Source of the DNA: Ensifer canadensis
GTDB lineage: Bacteria; Pseudomonadota; Alphaproteobacteria; Rhizobiales; Rhizobiaceae
Direction: 5' to 3'
NCBI RefSeq assembly: GCF_017488845.2
Contig: NZ_CP083373.1
Coordinates: 62,001 to 126,000 of the forward strand
Length of the DNA: 64,000 bases
Shown: in pieces, positions 1 to 8,631 of the stretch
How positions within the stretch are numbered: the stretch's first letter is position 1
How the letters are laid out: every line of letters begins with the position of its first letter
Translations under genes and position numbers: made by a program
Notes under the pieces: generated by a model
Told to the model about the DNA's origin: nothing
Databases searched by the model: none
What the model saw: the letters and a program-made list of their open reading frames with translations, nothing else

Positions 1-202
1 GCTTGTTCGCAAGCGCATCGTCGGTCAGTTCGCCCGGCAAGGGCCAGGTCAATCCAACCGCTGCTGCGCGCCGCAGATTATCCTGCACCGTACTGCGCGC
101 TATTCCCAACACGACGGCAATCTCGCGGGAGCTCGTCCCGCTTCCGGCAAGCCGCAGCATTTGTCGTAACTGTCTCATGGTCAGCCTTCTCTTTGCCGGC
201 AT
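1..202 (-). CDS. istA: IS21-family transposase IstA, N-terminal part, runs off the window
   Basis: IstA is the DDE transposase of IS21 elements and works with the helper ATPase IstB. The reading frame starts MPAKRRLTMRQLRQMLRL and continues with SSREIAVVLGIARSTVQ, the N-terminal helix-turn-helix typical of IstA. Only about 67 residues are inside the window because the gene leaves its left edge. The start ATG at 202 follows a GTGGAG sequence. Non-coding repeats typical of IS21 ends lie upstream, at 279-368. The family call is firm; whether the rest of the element is intact cannot be seen. Confidence 0.85.
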   Translation of the reverse strand, partial: MPAKRRLTMRQLRQMLRLAGSGTSSREIAVVLGIARSTVQDNLRRAAAVGLTWPLPGELTDDALANK

Positions 203-278
203 CAAAATCTCCACGTTTGTCGTGGTGTAATTGATGCCAAAGTTGCTGACCCAGGAGGTAATGTTCAGTGCCGAAAAC

Positions 279-368
279 CGGCCGGTCTTTGATTGGAACG
301 GTGGCCGGCTTCAGATCGGAATGGTGGCCGGTCTTTGATCGGAATGGCGGCCGGCTTCACGTCGGAAT
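279..368. repeat. IS21 end: four degenerate ~22-bp direct repeats
   Basis: Four alternating copies of a unit built on GGCCGG(T/C)TT...(A/G)TCGGAA occur head to tail (about 281-298, 300-321, 323-345 and 346-368). Multiple terminal repeats that bind the transposase are usual at IS21-family ends. They mark the outer boundary of the element, directly abutting the truncated NmrA-like gene. Confidence 0.65.
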
Positions 369-1078
369 CCGCAGTGGCAAATGAGGATCGGCTTCACGCG
401 GTTTTCAGGCAGGCAAAACGCGCTTTCCTTCTCAATCCGCCGGCAAGCCCAGCCTCCGATACCAACAGCGAGGAACTCAAAACCGCTCGAAGCATCGCGA
501 GAGCTGTCGGAGGATCAGACCTGGAGAAGGTCGTCGTTGCATCCTCTTATGGCGCTCAGGCTGGCGACGGCATTGGTGACTTGTCCGTCCTTTACGAATT
601 TGAGCAGCTTGTGCAAGGAACTGGGGTACCGACTGCGATAAACCGGGCGGCCTATTACTTCACCAATCTGGATAATCTGCTGGAGACAGCTAAAGAGGGA
701 CATCTGTCGTCGCCTTTCCCCGGAGATCTTGTGTTGCCGATGGTCTCTCCTGCGGACCTCGCAGAGGTAGCGGCGATACGACTTTCAAGCACCAACAATG
801 ACGTCGGTATTGAGTATGTCGAGGGCCCCCGCAGATACACTTTTACGGAAGTGGCGCAAGCCTTCTCAAACGCGCTTGGTCTTCCTGTCGCACTACAAGG
901 GATAGCCCGTCAACGGATCGAAAAGAGCTTCCGAGAGCAGGGGTTTTCCGAGGCCGCCGCCCGCTCCTATGCCCGCATGACCATGGCGACGATTGACGGT
1001 GCCGAACTGCCTAACGAGCCGATCCGTGGGAAAGTCACACTCGAAGAGCATGTCAATTCACTCGTCTCGCAGACTTAA
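369..1078 (+). pseudogene. NmrA-like NAD(P)-binding protein, 5' end removed by the IS21 element
   Basis: The remaining frame reads RLHAVFRQAKRAFLLNPPA, KVVVASSYGAQAG and AINRAAYYFTNLDN, matching atypical SDR/NmrA-family proteins (YesF/QorB-like sugar or quinone redox sensors). The usual N-terminal Rossmann glycine motif and roughly 50 residues are missing, and the reading frame runs directly into the IS21 end repeats at about 368. The C-terminal part, ending HVNSLVSQT, looks complete. I infer that the insertion destroyed the gene. The open frame continues upstream into the repeats (to about 293), so a fusion product cannot be excluded. Confidence 0.7.
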
Positions 1079-1247
1079 TCTAAGCGTCGAACGCGTCAGT
1101 ACCCACGATTTCGAGTTTTGCGTGCGCCGCTTTCCGTGATGATGAATGGTTTCAGCGACAGCGACATCTCCAGCCGACCCAGAGTTTCCCGGCGCCTCAC
1201 AGGTGCGCGTAGCGGCGCTTTTGGAATCTCATGTTTCGGCATCGACT

Positions 1248-1436
1248 TCAGGGTCTTTGTTTGTCTCCAGCGCTCTTACCGTCAGAGCTTCTGGAACGCT
1301 CCTCAAATCGGTCCTCTCCCTTTGCCAGCGGGCTTCCTTTCTGGCGTTCCACCCGTCTCTCCTCCTTTTCAGCGCTCTCTTTCAAGCCTTTGGCCGACTC
1401 TTCGCCTGCGGGCGTTGGTTTTTTGGCCTCTTTCAT
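1248..1436 (-). CDS. Small highly charged hypothetical protein (62 aa)
   Basis: It begins MKEAKKPTPAGEESAKGL and is almost entirely hydrophilic, rich in Lys, Glu and Arg, without cysteines or a membrane segment. A GGAG sequence lies seven bases before the chosen ATG at 1436; the longer frame upstream has no such site. The protein resembles intrinsically disordered small rhizobial proteins, but I do not recognise the family. Nothing else in 1,080-1,720 looks coding; the overlapping plus-strand frames there have unlikely composition. Confidence 0.4.
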   Translation of the reverse strand: MKEAKKPTPAGEESAKGLKESAEKEERRVERQKGSPLAKGEDRFEERSRSSDGKSAGDKQRP

Positions 1437-1649
1437 TTTCAATCTCCAGAGTTTTGTTCCCACAACGGTGGACGCCAGGTCTCGACCAGGAACACAAGTT
1501 TCCGATTTCAGTTGAACGTCCATACTCGGGCGATGTTCCTCACACCTCTTCTCCGCGCCGCTGGAGCCGCGCGCTCGATCTGGGAACTGCCTAATCGCTG
1601 AGAAAGACGATCCGTAAACGGATCACTTCTCTGCAAAGGTCCCCATACA

Positions 1650-1709
1650 TATCATTCCTCTTGACTGTGGGGTTAGATATTTATACGTATCATTTCAAAG
1701 GTAATGATA
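1650..1709 (+). promoter_or_regulatory. hipBA promoter and HipB-type operators
   Basis: A perfect inverted repeat TATCATT-N8-AATGATA occupies 1688-1709, directly before hipB. A further half-site TATCATT lies at 1650-1656 and a partial one (GTATCAATT) at 1717-1725. TTGACT at 1661-1666 with TACGTA 17 bases downstream could be the -35 and -10, placing the palindrome over the start of transcription. The E. coli HipB operator is TATCC-N8-GGATA, so the half-site start and the 8-base spacer agree. Autorepression is inferred. Confidence 0.7.
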
Positions 1710-1725
1710 GGTCCAGGTATCAATT

Positions 1726-2028
1726 ATGAGATCAGAGGCTCTACTTCAAATCGGGCGATTGTTAAAGACGAAGCGTAAAGGCTTGAGGCTCACACAAGAG
1801 CAAGTTGCCGGCATGGCAGGCATATCGCGTCCTCGGTATCGCGAAATCGAGACGGGGAGCGCCGCGGCCCGTACGACGACGCTGATCAACATTGCTCGCG
1901 CCCTCGGTCTCGAAATTATGCTTATCCCTCAGGCGATGGTCCCAGCCGTTGATGCGTTGCTACGACCGAATGACGACGACGATTTGCCCGCCTTCATGTC
2001 CCGTCCCGACGGTGACACTGATGTCTAA
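1726..2028 (+). CDS. hipB: HipB-like XRE antitoxin
   Basis: This 100-residue protein carries an XRE-type helix-turn-helix (LTQEQVAGMAGISRPRYREIETG, about residues 24-46) followed by TTLINIARALGLEIMLIP, the usual layout of HipB. The family binds its own promoter as a dimer and neutralises the HipA kinase. The gene overlaps hipA by eight bases (ATGTCTAA), which suggests translational coupling. An upstream palindrome with a HipB-type N8 spacer supports autoregulation. The acidic Asp-rich C-terminus (NDDDDLPAF) may contact the toxin, but that is a guess. Confidence 0.9.
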   Translation: MRSEALLQIGRLLKTKRKGLRLTQEQVAGMAGISRPRYREIETGSAAARTTTLINIARALGLEIMLIPQAMVPAVDALLRPNDDDDLPAFMSRPDGDTDV

Positions 2029-3274
2029 TACGTCTCTAAATCCCAAATCGGTCTCATCGCTTGAGGTGTTATTGAACAATCTGAAGGTCGGCACGATCGT
2101 CAGGACACCCGGCGATTTCAACGCGTTCAGCTTCGAGGATAGCTATCGCGCTACGGGTGGTTTCCCTGTGCTCAGTCTGTCTTTTCGCGCGGCAACCGGA
2201 GGATTGCGCAAGGATCCAAAACCTGTAGCTAGAGCTTTGCCCGCATTTTTTGCCAATCTTCTTCCCGAGGACAAACTGCGCGAGGCGATGGAAAAGCACC
2301 ACGCAGGCAGTGTTCGCGCTGGGAACGATTTCGATCTGCTTGTGGCCCTCGGGTCGGATCTACCAGGTGCTGTCCGCGTCGTACCAAGCGAAGGAGTGGT
2401 TGCTAATGCCGACGCTCTGTCACGGCCCGAACCGAAGGCCCGGTTTTCGCTCGCGGGTGTGCAGATGAAACTTTCCGTCATCAAGAACACGGGCAAGGGT
2501 GGGGGCCTGACCATCCCGCTCGGGCATGAGCAGGGGTCTTATATCGCCAAGTTTCCTTCGACTTCGTTTCCGGGCGTCTCGGAGAACGAATATGCCAATC
2601 TGGCTCTGGCAGAAGCGATCGGCATGGATGTGCCGGAACGTGAGCTCGTCGAACAATCGGAATTCGCGGGTATTCCGGAGGAATTCAATACGCTGTCCGA
2701 CGGGAACGTCTTGCTCGTCAAACGCTTCGATCGCGGCATGGATGGTGAGCGGATCCATATCGAGGATTTTGCTCAGGTGTTCGGCATCTATCCTTCGCGC
2801 AAATACGAAGGCGCGGCCTATCACGATATCGCCGCTGCACTCGGCGTTGCGGTTTCCTCTTCGGCCGCGCTGGAATTCGTCCGACGGTTGGCTTTGGCCG
2901 CCATCACTGGCAATGGTGACATGCACCTCAAAAATTGGTCGCTGATTTATCGCGGCGCAGGCGACAAGCCGGCACTTGCACCGGTCTACGACGTGCTCTC
3001 GACGGTTCCCTATATTCCGGCTGATGCTATGGCGCTGTCGCTTGCCGGCGACCGCTCCTTCAAGGCAATGAATGCACAACGGTGGAAGGCCTTCGCTAAC
3101 CGTTCACGTCTGCCGGAAGCTGCTGTGCTCAAAGCGGTGACCGAGACGGTTGAATGTGTAAACCGGCTTTGGTGGTCCCTGCCTGAACGTGCCGTTATTC
3201 CTGAAAAAGTGCTGGAACGAGTCGATGCCCACATAAAGCTTATGACGCCAATACTCGGCACTTGCGCAGATTAG
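2021..3274 (+). CDS. hipA: HipA-family serine/threonine kinase toxin
   Basis: The 417-residue protein fits the HipA family, whose members phosphorylate aminoacyl-tRNA synthetases (GltX for E. coli HipA) and cause growth arrest. Visible landmarks are RFSLAGVQMKLSV (HipA core), GSYIAKFP, FDRGMDGERIHIEDFAQ, the catalytic loop GNGDMHLKNW and the metal-binding region LAPVYDVLST. The start at 2021 is chosen because it overlaps the hipB stop and gives the family N-terminus; the frame upstream only shadows hipB. The last ~25 codons are repeated at 4,238-4,320, where they are a dead fragment. Confidence 0.9.
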   Translation: MSNTSLNPKSVSSLEVLLNNLKVGTIVRTPGDFNAFSFEDSYRATGGFPVLSLSFRAATGGLRKDPKPVARALPAFFANLLPEDKLREAMEKHHAGSVRAGNDFDLLVALGSDLPGAVRVVPSEGVVANADALSRPEPKARFSLAGVQMKLSVIKNTGKGGGLTIPLGHEQGSYIAKFPSTSFPGVSENEYANLALAEAIGMDVPERELVEQSEFAGIPEEFNTLSDGNVLLVKRFDRGMDGERIHIEDFAQVFGIYPSRKYEGAAYHDIAAALGVAVSSSAALEFVRRLALAAITGNGDMHLKNWSLIYRGAGDKPALAPVYDVLSTVPYIPADAMALSLAGDRSFKAMNAQRWKAFANRSRLPEAAVLKAVTETVECVNRLWWSLPERAVIPEKVLERVDAHIKLMTPILGTCAD

Positions 3275-3431
3275 CATTGGGTATCTTCCTGAGGCGTTGG
3301 AAACCCGTTCGAATGCCGCATCCGGCGGGGCCTCAAATCGAAACCAGGTGGCCGTCTGGTTTCAGAACATTTAAAGCTTTCGCAAGCATCTTCGGATCGT
3401 CGCTATTCAGCACGACGTCGTAATTCAAGAG
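3200..3431. repeat. Direct repeat copy 1 (hipA 3' end plus quinone oxidoreductase relic)
   Basis: About 232 bp from CCTGAAAAAGTGC to TTCAAGAG recur in the same orientation at 4,238-4,467 with a few substitutions and short indels. The repeat contains the last ~25 codons of hipA and, on the opposite strand, the frame LNYDVVLNSDDPK...LNVLKPDG from a zinc-type quinone oxidoreductase. The two copies bracket brnTA. Confidence 0.85.
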
Positions 3432-3483
3432 TCGAGCGGCCTTAGCGTCGGATGCGAAATTGTGGTTCATCTCCTCGTTAAAC

Positions 3484-3523
3484 GTATCACGTTTATTGTT
3501 GCATTAATGAATAAATGTGATAC
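3484..3523 (+). promoter_or_regulatory. brnTA operator, long inverted repeat
   Basis: GTATCACGTTTATT at 3484-3497 and AATAAATGTGATAC at 3510-3523 form a 14-base inverted repeat with one mismatch and a 12-base spacer, ending eight bases before the brnT start. BrnA antitoxins bind inverted repeats in their own promoter, so this is the likely autoregulatory site. Confidence 0.7.
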
Positions 3524-3531
3524 ATAAATGC

Positions 3532-3777
3532 ATGAAGATCACCTACGATAACCACAAGCGCCAGTCCAACATAGCCAAGCACGGCTATGACTTTGACGAT
3601 CTGCACGGCGAGTTCTTCATGTCGTCTCTCGTGATCCCGGCAAAGGAAGGCCGCTTCATGGCAATCGGCGTCCTGCGCAACGGCGTTATCGCAGTCGTGT
3701 TCGCCCACCTTGGAACCGAAGGCATTTCCATCATTTCCATGCGTGACGCCAGCCAGAAGGAAAGGAACCTACTATGA
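3532..3777 (+). CDS. brnT: BrnT-family ribonuclease toxin
   Basis: BrnT toxins are small RelE-fold ribonucleases that stop translation. The 81-residue product starts MKITYDNHKRQSNIAKHGYD, followed by a FDDLHGEFF-like segment, and ends near ISIISMRDASQKERN, matching the family start (KxxxNxxKHGxxFxxA) and the conserved RxIS(M)RxAxxxE end. ATG 3532 is preferred over upstream in-frame codons because it gives the family N-terminus and leaves the operator intact. The stop overlaps the brnA start (ATGA). Confidence 0.88.
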   Translation: MKITYDNHKRQSNIAKHGYDFDDLHGEFFMSSLVIPAKEGRFMAIGVLRNGVIAVVFAHLGTEGISIISMRDASQKERNLL

Positions 3778-4100
3778 CCAACCAACCCCGCAAGGTTCGC
3801 TACCTCTCCGATAAAGAAGAGGCTGAAATCCAACGTAAGATAGCCAGTGACCCCGACGCGCCAGAGGCAACAGATGATCAGTTAGCTCAAGCAAGGCCGT
3901 TTGCGGAAGCTTTCCCTGACCTGGCTGAAAGCATCAAGAGGTCTAGAGGGCGCCCGGCTATCGAAAAACCTCGGCAACAGATATCCATTCGGTTGGACCC
4001 CGACATCATCGAGCACTACAAGCGCAACTGCGGCAAGGGCTGGCAAAGTCGATTGAACGACGACCTTAGAAAGGTCGTGGGATTGAAGAAAGCCAGCTAA
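3774..4100 (+). CDS. brnA: BrnA-family antitoxin
   Basis: The 108-residue protein ends in the BrnA DNA-binding segment: RGRPAIEKPRQQISIRLDPD followed by KGWQSRLNDDLRKVVG, a ribbon-helix-helix-like fold that binds the operon promoter and BrnT. It overlaps brnT by four bases, the usual toxin-first order of the family. The variable acidic N-terminus (about residues 1-55) is typical of the toxin-wrapping part. Confidence 0.88.
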   Translation: MTNQPRKVRYLSDKEEAEIQRKIASDPDAPEATDDQLAQARPFAEAFPDLAESIKRSRGRPAIEKPRQQISIRLDPDIIEHYKRNCGKGWQSRLNDDLRKVVGLKKAS

Positions 4101-4237
4101 CCTCGCCCTCGGACTATCCGGGGACGGGTGTCAATTTGGCGATATCTGTTCGGCCTGTGAGCGCGCCGCCGCAAGTCGCAGTTTATCGATTGTTGTCCCA
4201 GATGTCGGACACTCGATGTTGTACTCTGAGCTTCCTG

Positions 4238-4467
4238 CCTGAAAAAGTGCTGGAACGAGTCGATGCCCACATAAAGCTTATGACGCCAATACTCGGCACT
4301 TGCGCAGATTGGCATTGGGTATCTTCCTGAGGCGTTGGAAACCCGTTCGAATGCCGCATCCGGCGGGGCTTCAAATCGAAACGAGGTGGCCGTCTGGTTT
4401 CAGAACGTTTAGGATTTCGCAAGTATCTTCGGATCTCGCTATTCAGCACGACGTCGTAGTTCAAGAG
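4238..4467. repeat. Direct repeat copy 2
   Basis: Second copy of the segment at 3,200-3,431. It contains the orphan hipA tail (EKVLERVDAHIKLMTPILG in frame but without a gene body) and the start of the oxidoreductase relic. Differences include GCAGATTGGC for GCAGATTAGC and a lost base near 4,436. The oxidoreductase homology continues past the repeat only here, so copy 2 adjoins the original locus of that gene. Confidence 0.85.
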
Positions 4468-4597
4468 AACTTTCTCAAAGTCTGGCTGGTGTAGTCATCA
4501 CCACATCCGCACCGAAGCTTTTGACGAGAGCGGCGTTCTTCGCGCTCGTGGTCGTCGCGCCCTGATGCTTTACAAACTGTATTGCGATCGACCTCAT
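4320..4597 (-). pseudogene. Decayed zinc-type quinone oxidoreductase fragment
   Basis: On the minus strand MRSIAIQFVKHQGATTT, NAALVKSFGADVV, FEKVLLNYDVVLNS and LNVLKPDGHLVSI can be read in order but in different frames, matching the NADP-binding half of MDR-family quinone oxidoreductases. A frameshift lies near 4,480 and another near 4,435, and the N-terminal catalytic half is absent. The 3' part is also present in repeat copy 1. It is a relic with no likely product. Confidence 0.65.
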
Positions 4598-4685
4598 TGT
4601 ATGTTTAGCTGACGTACATTTGGCGGATTATATCGACGTGTACGCCCATTAAGAGTATATGCACGCTTCATAGCAGGAGGCGATG

Positions 4686-4994
4686 ATGGGCGCGATCAAG
4701 GATATCACGACCGAAATCAATGAGCCGAACAGCGCTCGAATGAATTTCCGTACGAAGGAACGCGTTAAGAGGACGATCCAGCGGGCCGCTGCACTGTCCG
4801 GTCTCGACGATTCCGCCTTTACGATCAATGCCGCATATCAATCCGCCATTGCAACGATCGCTGCGCATGAGACAACGATCTTGCAGCCGGCCGATCATCA
4901 GGTGTTTTTCGACGCGCTCGACAATCCGCCAGCGCCGGCGGATAGTTTGAAGGAGGCGTTCAAGCGCCACGGCAACACCGTAGATTCCAAATAA
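4686..4994 (+). CDS. DUF1778 (TacA-like) antitoxin
   Basis: The product has the ribbon-helix-helix start NSARMNFRTKERVKRTIQRA followed by AAALSGLDDSAFTINAAYQ and a C-terminal FFDALDNPPAPADSLKEAF, as in TacA-type antitoxins that pair with GNAT toxins. The second of two adjacent ATGs (4686) is chosen because AGGAGG (4675-4680) is then five bases away. The TAA stop overlaps the toxin ATG (TAATG). Promoter-like dyads containing GACGTACA and GACGTGTACG occur at about 4,610-4,645. Confidence 0.85.
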   Translation: MGAIKDITTEINEPNSARMNFRTKERVKRTIQRAAALSGLDDSAFTINAAYQSAIATIAAHETTILQPADHQVFFDALDNPPAPADSLKEAFKRHGNTVDSK

Positions 4995-5539
4995 TGGCAG
5001 ATTCCAGAGCGTCGAAACGCGTTATCGAGCTGCTCGATCCGAATAGGCATGATCGAGCGGCTTTTTCCTGCGGTATCCCTCAAGTCGACAACTTCTTCAA
5101 AAAGACGGCCAACAAACTGTCGAGAGCCGGCAATCTTCGGGTCTATGTGATGACCGAGGAGGACGGCACGACTGTCATCGGTTCTTACGCAATCAATAGT
5201 CATTCAATCAGCTATCGCGACCTGCCGGAGAAATATGCCCGTTCGCGGCCTGGGCATGGAAGCATTCCTGCAGCCTATATCTCGATGGTGGGGCGCGATG
5301 AGCGCTGTAGGAGTGGCGGTTACGGTGGCGATCTCCTTGCCGATTGTCTCAAACGGATCGCCCGAATTGCCGACCAGATCGGGATCGCCGTTGTTCTCCT
5401 TGACGTCCTCGAATGTGGCAATGAGGAAAAGACGAAGCGTCGCGTCGAACTCTACGCTTGGTATGGCTTCCAGTCGCTGCCATCGATGCCGATGCGCATG
5501 TTTTTGCCTGTCGCGACGATCAAAGGCCTATTGGATTGA
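4994..5539 (+). CDS. GNAT acetyltransferase toxin, TacT/AtaT-like
   Basis: TacT-type toxins acetylate aminoacyl-tRNAs and block translation. The 181-residue protein has the family N-terminus HDRAAFSCGIPQVDNFFKK, the acetyl-CoA-binding region MVGRDERCRSGGYGGDLLAD and the C-terminal RVELYAWYGFQSL with the conserved tyrosine context. It is coupled to the DUF1778 gene by a one-base stop/start overlap. The usual R/QxxGxG/A motif appears as CRSGGYG. This is the third toxin-antitoxin module in 4 kb. Confidence 0.87.
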   Translation: MADSRASKRVIELLDPNRHDRAAFSCGIPQVDNFFKKTANKLSRAGNLRVYVMTEEDGTTVIGSYAINSHSISYRDLPEKYARSRPGHGSIPAAYISMVGRDERCRSGGYGGDLLADCLKRIARIADQIGIAVVLLDVLECGNEEKTKRRVELYAWYGFQSLPSMPMRMFLPVATIKGLLD

Positions 5540-5834
5540 TCGGCCACGTTCCTTTGCGTGAAGAGAAGTTAAAGCCTTGTTTGAAAGTTTCACCCTTGAT
5601 CTCGGTCATGGCTGCCTCGATGCCGGCGCGATGCGTTGATTAAAGTAGCGATCGGCTGAGACAAGGATCCGTGAGTCGAGCAGGCAGCGCGGTTGTCCCT
5701 GCGGGTTGATCTCCTCGCTTTTTACGAAATAGAGAGAGCTACGATGGTGGCGAGCCTTGTGCGTGTAAAGGCCATCGTTGGACGCGCTCCGTTGTCGCGA
5801 GCGCGTCCAAGACGAAATGCTAAATATCAACCTC

Positions 5835-7865
5835 TCAGAACTCTTCCCAGTGGCTGGTTGCCAGCGCCGCATTGCCGCTGAATGCGGATGCGACCTTACG
5901 GCTGAGGGAGCGGGCAGGGGAGGCAACTGCGGAATCAGCACTACGGGCAACGCGCGGTGAGCCGGGATGCGTTGCGGTCATGCCTTCGAGCCTGAACTGG
6001 CTGACCAGTTCCCGCAGCCTGACGGCTTCCGAGGCAAGTGTGTTTGACGCCGCGTTCGATTGTTCCACCATTGCCGCATTCTGCTGCGTCGTCTGGTCCA
6101 TCGAATTGACAGCCGTGTTAACCTCGGCGAGCCCCACTGACTGTTCTTTCGCAGATGTGGCGATCGATTCCATGTGCGCATTGATTTCGACGATGAAGCC
6201 GCTGATGGTTTTCAATGCCGAACCGGCATCGCGAACCAGTTTCACTCCGTTTCCGACTTCTGTAGACGAGTTATGGATGAGCCCCTTGATTTCCTTGGCC
6301 GCTTGGGCGGACCGTTGGGCTAGCTCCCGCACTTCCTGGGCTACAACGGCAAAACCCTTGCCGGCGTCGCCCGCCCGTGCGGCCTCCACCCCGGCGTTCA
6401 GTGCCAAGAGATTGGTCTGAAAAGCAATCTCGTCGATGACGCCGATGATGTTGGAAATCTGTTGTGAGCTTTCCTCGATCTTGCGCATGGCCTCTTCAGC
6501 ATGTGAGACAACTTGCGCAGATTCAGCAGCCGATTGATTGGCGCGGCTCGCGACATTCTTGGCTTCTTCGGTGCGCTTGCTGGAATTGGCGACGTTGACA
6601 GTGATCTCGTCAAGGGCTGCGGCCGTTTCCTCGAGCGAGGCCGCTTGCTGCTCGGTGCGCTTTGATAGGTCGTCCGTACCGTCGGCGATCTCGCGGGTGC
6701 CGGTATCAAGCCCAGAGATCGAGTTCGATATTTCGGACATCGTCGTGCCGAGCTGGGAGACAGAATGGTTGAAGTCGCGGCGCAAGGCTTCGAAATCCTG
6801 CGCGAAGGCCTCGTTGAGCTGGAAAGCGAGGTCGCCGGAGGCAAGGCGCTTCAGGCCGGCGGCAAGTCCGGAGGTCGCAACGCGGAGGCGTTCGGCTGCA
6901 TCGGCTTCGGCCTTTTCCTGCGTCGCAATCCGCTCGACCTCAGCACGCCTGCGATTTTCTTCCGCCTCATTCTCCAACCGTCTGTTGGCGATCGCGCCTT
7001 GCCGGAAAACTTCCAGCGCCTTGCCCATGTCGCCGATCTCGTCATCGTTCTTTGCAAGATCGATCTGGGCGTCCAACTGCCCACCTGCGACGAGGCCCAT
7101 CGACGCACCGAGTTTGTACATGCCGCCAATGATCCGCTTGAAGGTCACGAGACCGATAATGGCCAGCATCAAAACGAGAGCGGACATGGCAGCGATCGTA
7201 AGGCTCCAGTAGAATGAGGCACGCGCGTTCGCCTCATCCACCGCCGCCTGGGTGCGCGCTTCGAGTTTGACGAAGAAGGTATCGACCGGCTTCATGATCT
7301 CGGCCTTGTAGCGATGGTAGTCCGGCGAGTTGAGCATCTGCGTCGCCTTGCGCTGGGACTCCGGCCCCTTCGTCGCGGCATTGTCCACGAGATCCATCGC
7401 CTCTGTTTCCAGCTTGATCAGCCCGTCGGAGCGCTTGCCGGCCTCGTCAAGGAGCGAGAATTCCTCGTCCGTGAAGCCGGCCTGCTTCATGAGGTCGTTT
7501 AGGGAAACGGCGACACCATCGGGCCGAGGCTTGGTCTCTCCGCTTGCGACGAAGTCCCAATAGATCCGGTGATAGTCTTCCGGGCGCGGTCGTGTACCGT
7601 TTCTGATCTCTACGACGGCATTGTATTGTTCCTTGAAAGAAACGTCGCCGGTTTCGGCATATGTCCGCACCAAACGAGTGAGGTCGTCGGACGACTGGCG
7701 CAAATTATCGGCAAGCAGATAAGATCGGTACTTCTGGTCGTAGGCCTTTGTCACATCCGTGGCAGCGCCGTCGTATCCCCACAGGCTACCGACCAGGCCC
7801 GTAATAGCGATACCGGTGGCGGATGCCAGGATGATGAATTGGTTCTTGATTCTCATGATGGACAT
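5835..7865 (-). CDS. Methyl-accepting chemotaxis protein with C-terminal tether
   Basis: This 676-residue receptor has a membrane helix at about residues 10-30, a periplasmic helical sensor (about 31-220) and a second membrane helix (about 220-245). A HAMP region follows, then a second HAMP-like stretch ([16 protein letters not shown]). The signalling hairpin reads [20 protein letters not shown] and [18 protein letters not shown]. It ends HWEEF, a CheR/CheB tethering pentapeptide usual in rhizobial MCPs. It is monocistronic and no che genes are nearby, so it would feed a chemotaxis system elsewhere. The ligand is unknown. Confidence 0.93.
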   Translation of the reverse strand: MSIMRIKNQFIILASATGIAITGLVGSLWGYDGAATDVTKAYDQKYRSYLLADNLRQSSDDLTRLVRTYAETGDVSFKEQYNAVVEIRNGTRPRPEDYHRIYWDFVASGETKPRPDGVAVSLNDLMKQAGFTDEEFSLLDEAGKRSDGLIKLETEAMDLVDNAATKGPESQRKATQMLNSPDYHRYKAEIMKPVDTFFVKLEARTQAAVDEANARASFYWSLTIAAMSALVLMLAIIGLVTFKRIIGGMYKLGASMGLVAGGQLDAQIDLAKNDDEIGDMGKALEVFRQGAIANRRLENEAEENRRRAEVERIATQEKAEADAAERLRVATSGLAAGLKRLASGDLAFQLNEAFAQDFEALRRDFNHSVSQLGTTMSEISNSISGLDTGTREIADGTDDLSKRTEQQAASLEETAAALDEITVNVANSSKRTEEAKNVASRANQSAAESAQVVSHAEEAMRKIEESSQQISNIIGVIDEIAFQTNLLALNAGVEAARAGDAGKGFAVVAQEVRELAQRSAQAAKEIKGLIHNSSTEVGNGVKLVRDAGSALKTISGFIVEINAHMESIATSAKEQSVGLAEVNTAVNSMDQTTQQNAAMVEQSNAASNTLASEAVRLRELVSQFRLEGMTATHPGSPRVARSADSAVASPARSLSRKVASAFSGNAALATSHWEEF

Positions 7866-8229
7866 TTCTCAACGTGGACATGTCTCTTCTGGCGCGCCGA
7901 ATTCATTTCTGACGTGATGAAGTCATGTCGCACACAAGTGCAATTCCCGAGATCATCGTCGGGTGGCTAAGGGAACGTGATGCAAAATGGTTAGCAAAGT
8001 GAGAATCTTTCAATGGATCGGGCATAGATTCAATATTTTGCCTGAATACAGTTTAGAGTTGCACCTATAAATATCTGCGATGCTCCGAAGCCGTTATTTC
8101 GTCCATCGGCGCAATACATCGTTGCTCGCGCGTTACATCACCGCCTGCATAGTGGCGGCGGATCGGATTCGCATCTAAGTATTCTGCACGAAGCCGCGAT
8201 ATGCCGCTGGAGTTCGGAGAAGAGTAGAG
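7866..8229. other. Intergenic stretch, no gene seen
   Basis: The bases between the MCP start and the DUF1127 stop are relatively AT-rich near 8,000-8,090 and must hold the MCP promoter, but I recognise no sigma site, RNA gene or repeat. Confidence 0.4.
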
Positions 8230-8631
8230 TCAACGAGGCATTCCCAGCAGTCGACGTTTTGTCTTCATCGAAGGCTTCCAGTTGGCGTTATTTGCCGTTC
8301 GGTGTCTTCCGAGTTCCTTCGTCCCAATGGCCCGTTTTGACCTCCCGGAAGCTTCGCAAGGCGGCCTCAAAACCTTATCAGCGGCATATCTTGTAGTTCC
8401 AAAGAGTGCGGTTTCTGCTCTGTAGCTGAGGAGCCTTTCGACGATCCGCGGGATATCGTTCCTCGTTATACCAATGTCCTCGAGCAGCCTGTCGTCGAGG
8501 TTGTGAAGCGCGGCGGTCGCCCGCCTCCGCTGCCGGCGTTGCAGGGTACGTAGAAGAAGTTTCGTCACGCTGAAATTGCGCAGCGTCGGATCCTGGCGGT
8601 CTTGGGGTGATGAGTGTTCGTATGCGGACAT
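8230..8631 (-). CDS. DUF1127-domain protein with long C-terminal tail
   Basis: The segment LLLRTLQRRQRRRATAALHN followed by LDDRLLEDIGITRNDIPRI (about residues 26-65) is the short arginine-rich DUF1127 domain. In Rhizobiales small DUF1127 proteins are linked to phosphate and carbon metabolism and to RNA binding. A GGAGGG lies six bases before ATG 8631. The remaining ~70 residues are unlike the usual 45-70-aa family members, so the tail may be a read-through caused by a lost stop or a frameshift. Confidence 0.6.
   Translation of the reverse strand: MSAYEHSSPQDRQDPTLRNFSVTKLLLRTLQRRQRRRATAALHNLDDRLLEDIGITRNDIPRIVERLLSYRAETALFGTTRYAADKVLRPPCEASGRSKRAIGTKELGRHRTANNANWKPSMKTKRRLLGMPR

Noticed and set aside
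1118..1601. Several overlapping plus-strand frames of 90-160 codons
   Set aside because: No ribosome sites, Ser/Phe/Arg-heavy composition, and they lie antisense to the better supported small gene at 1,248-1,436.
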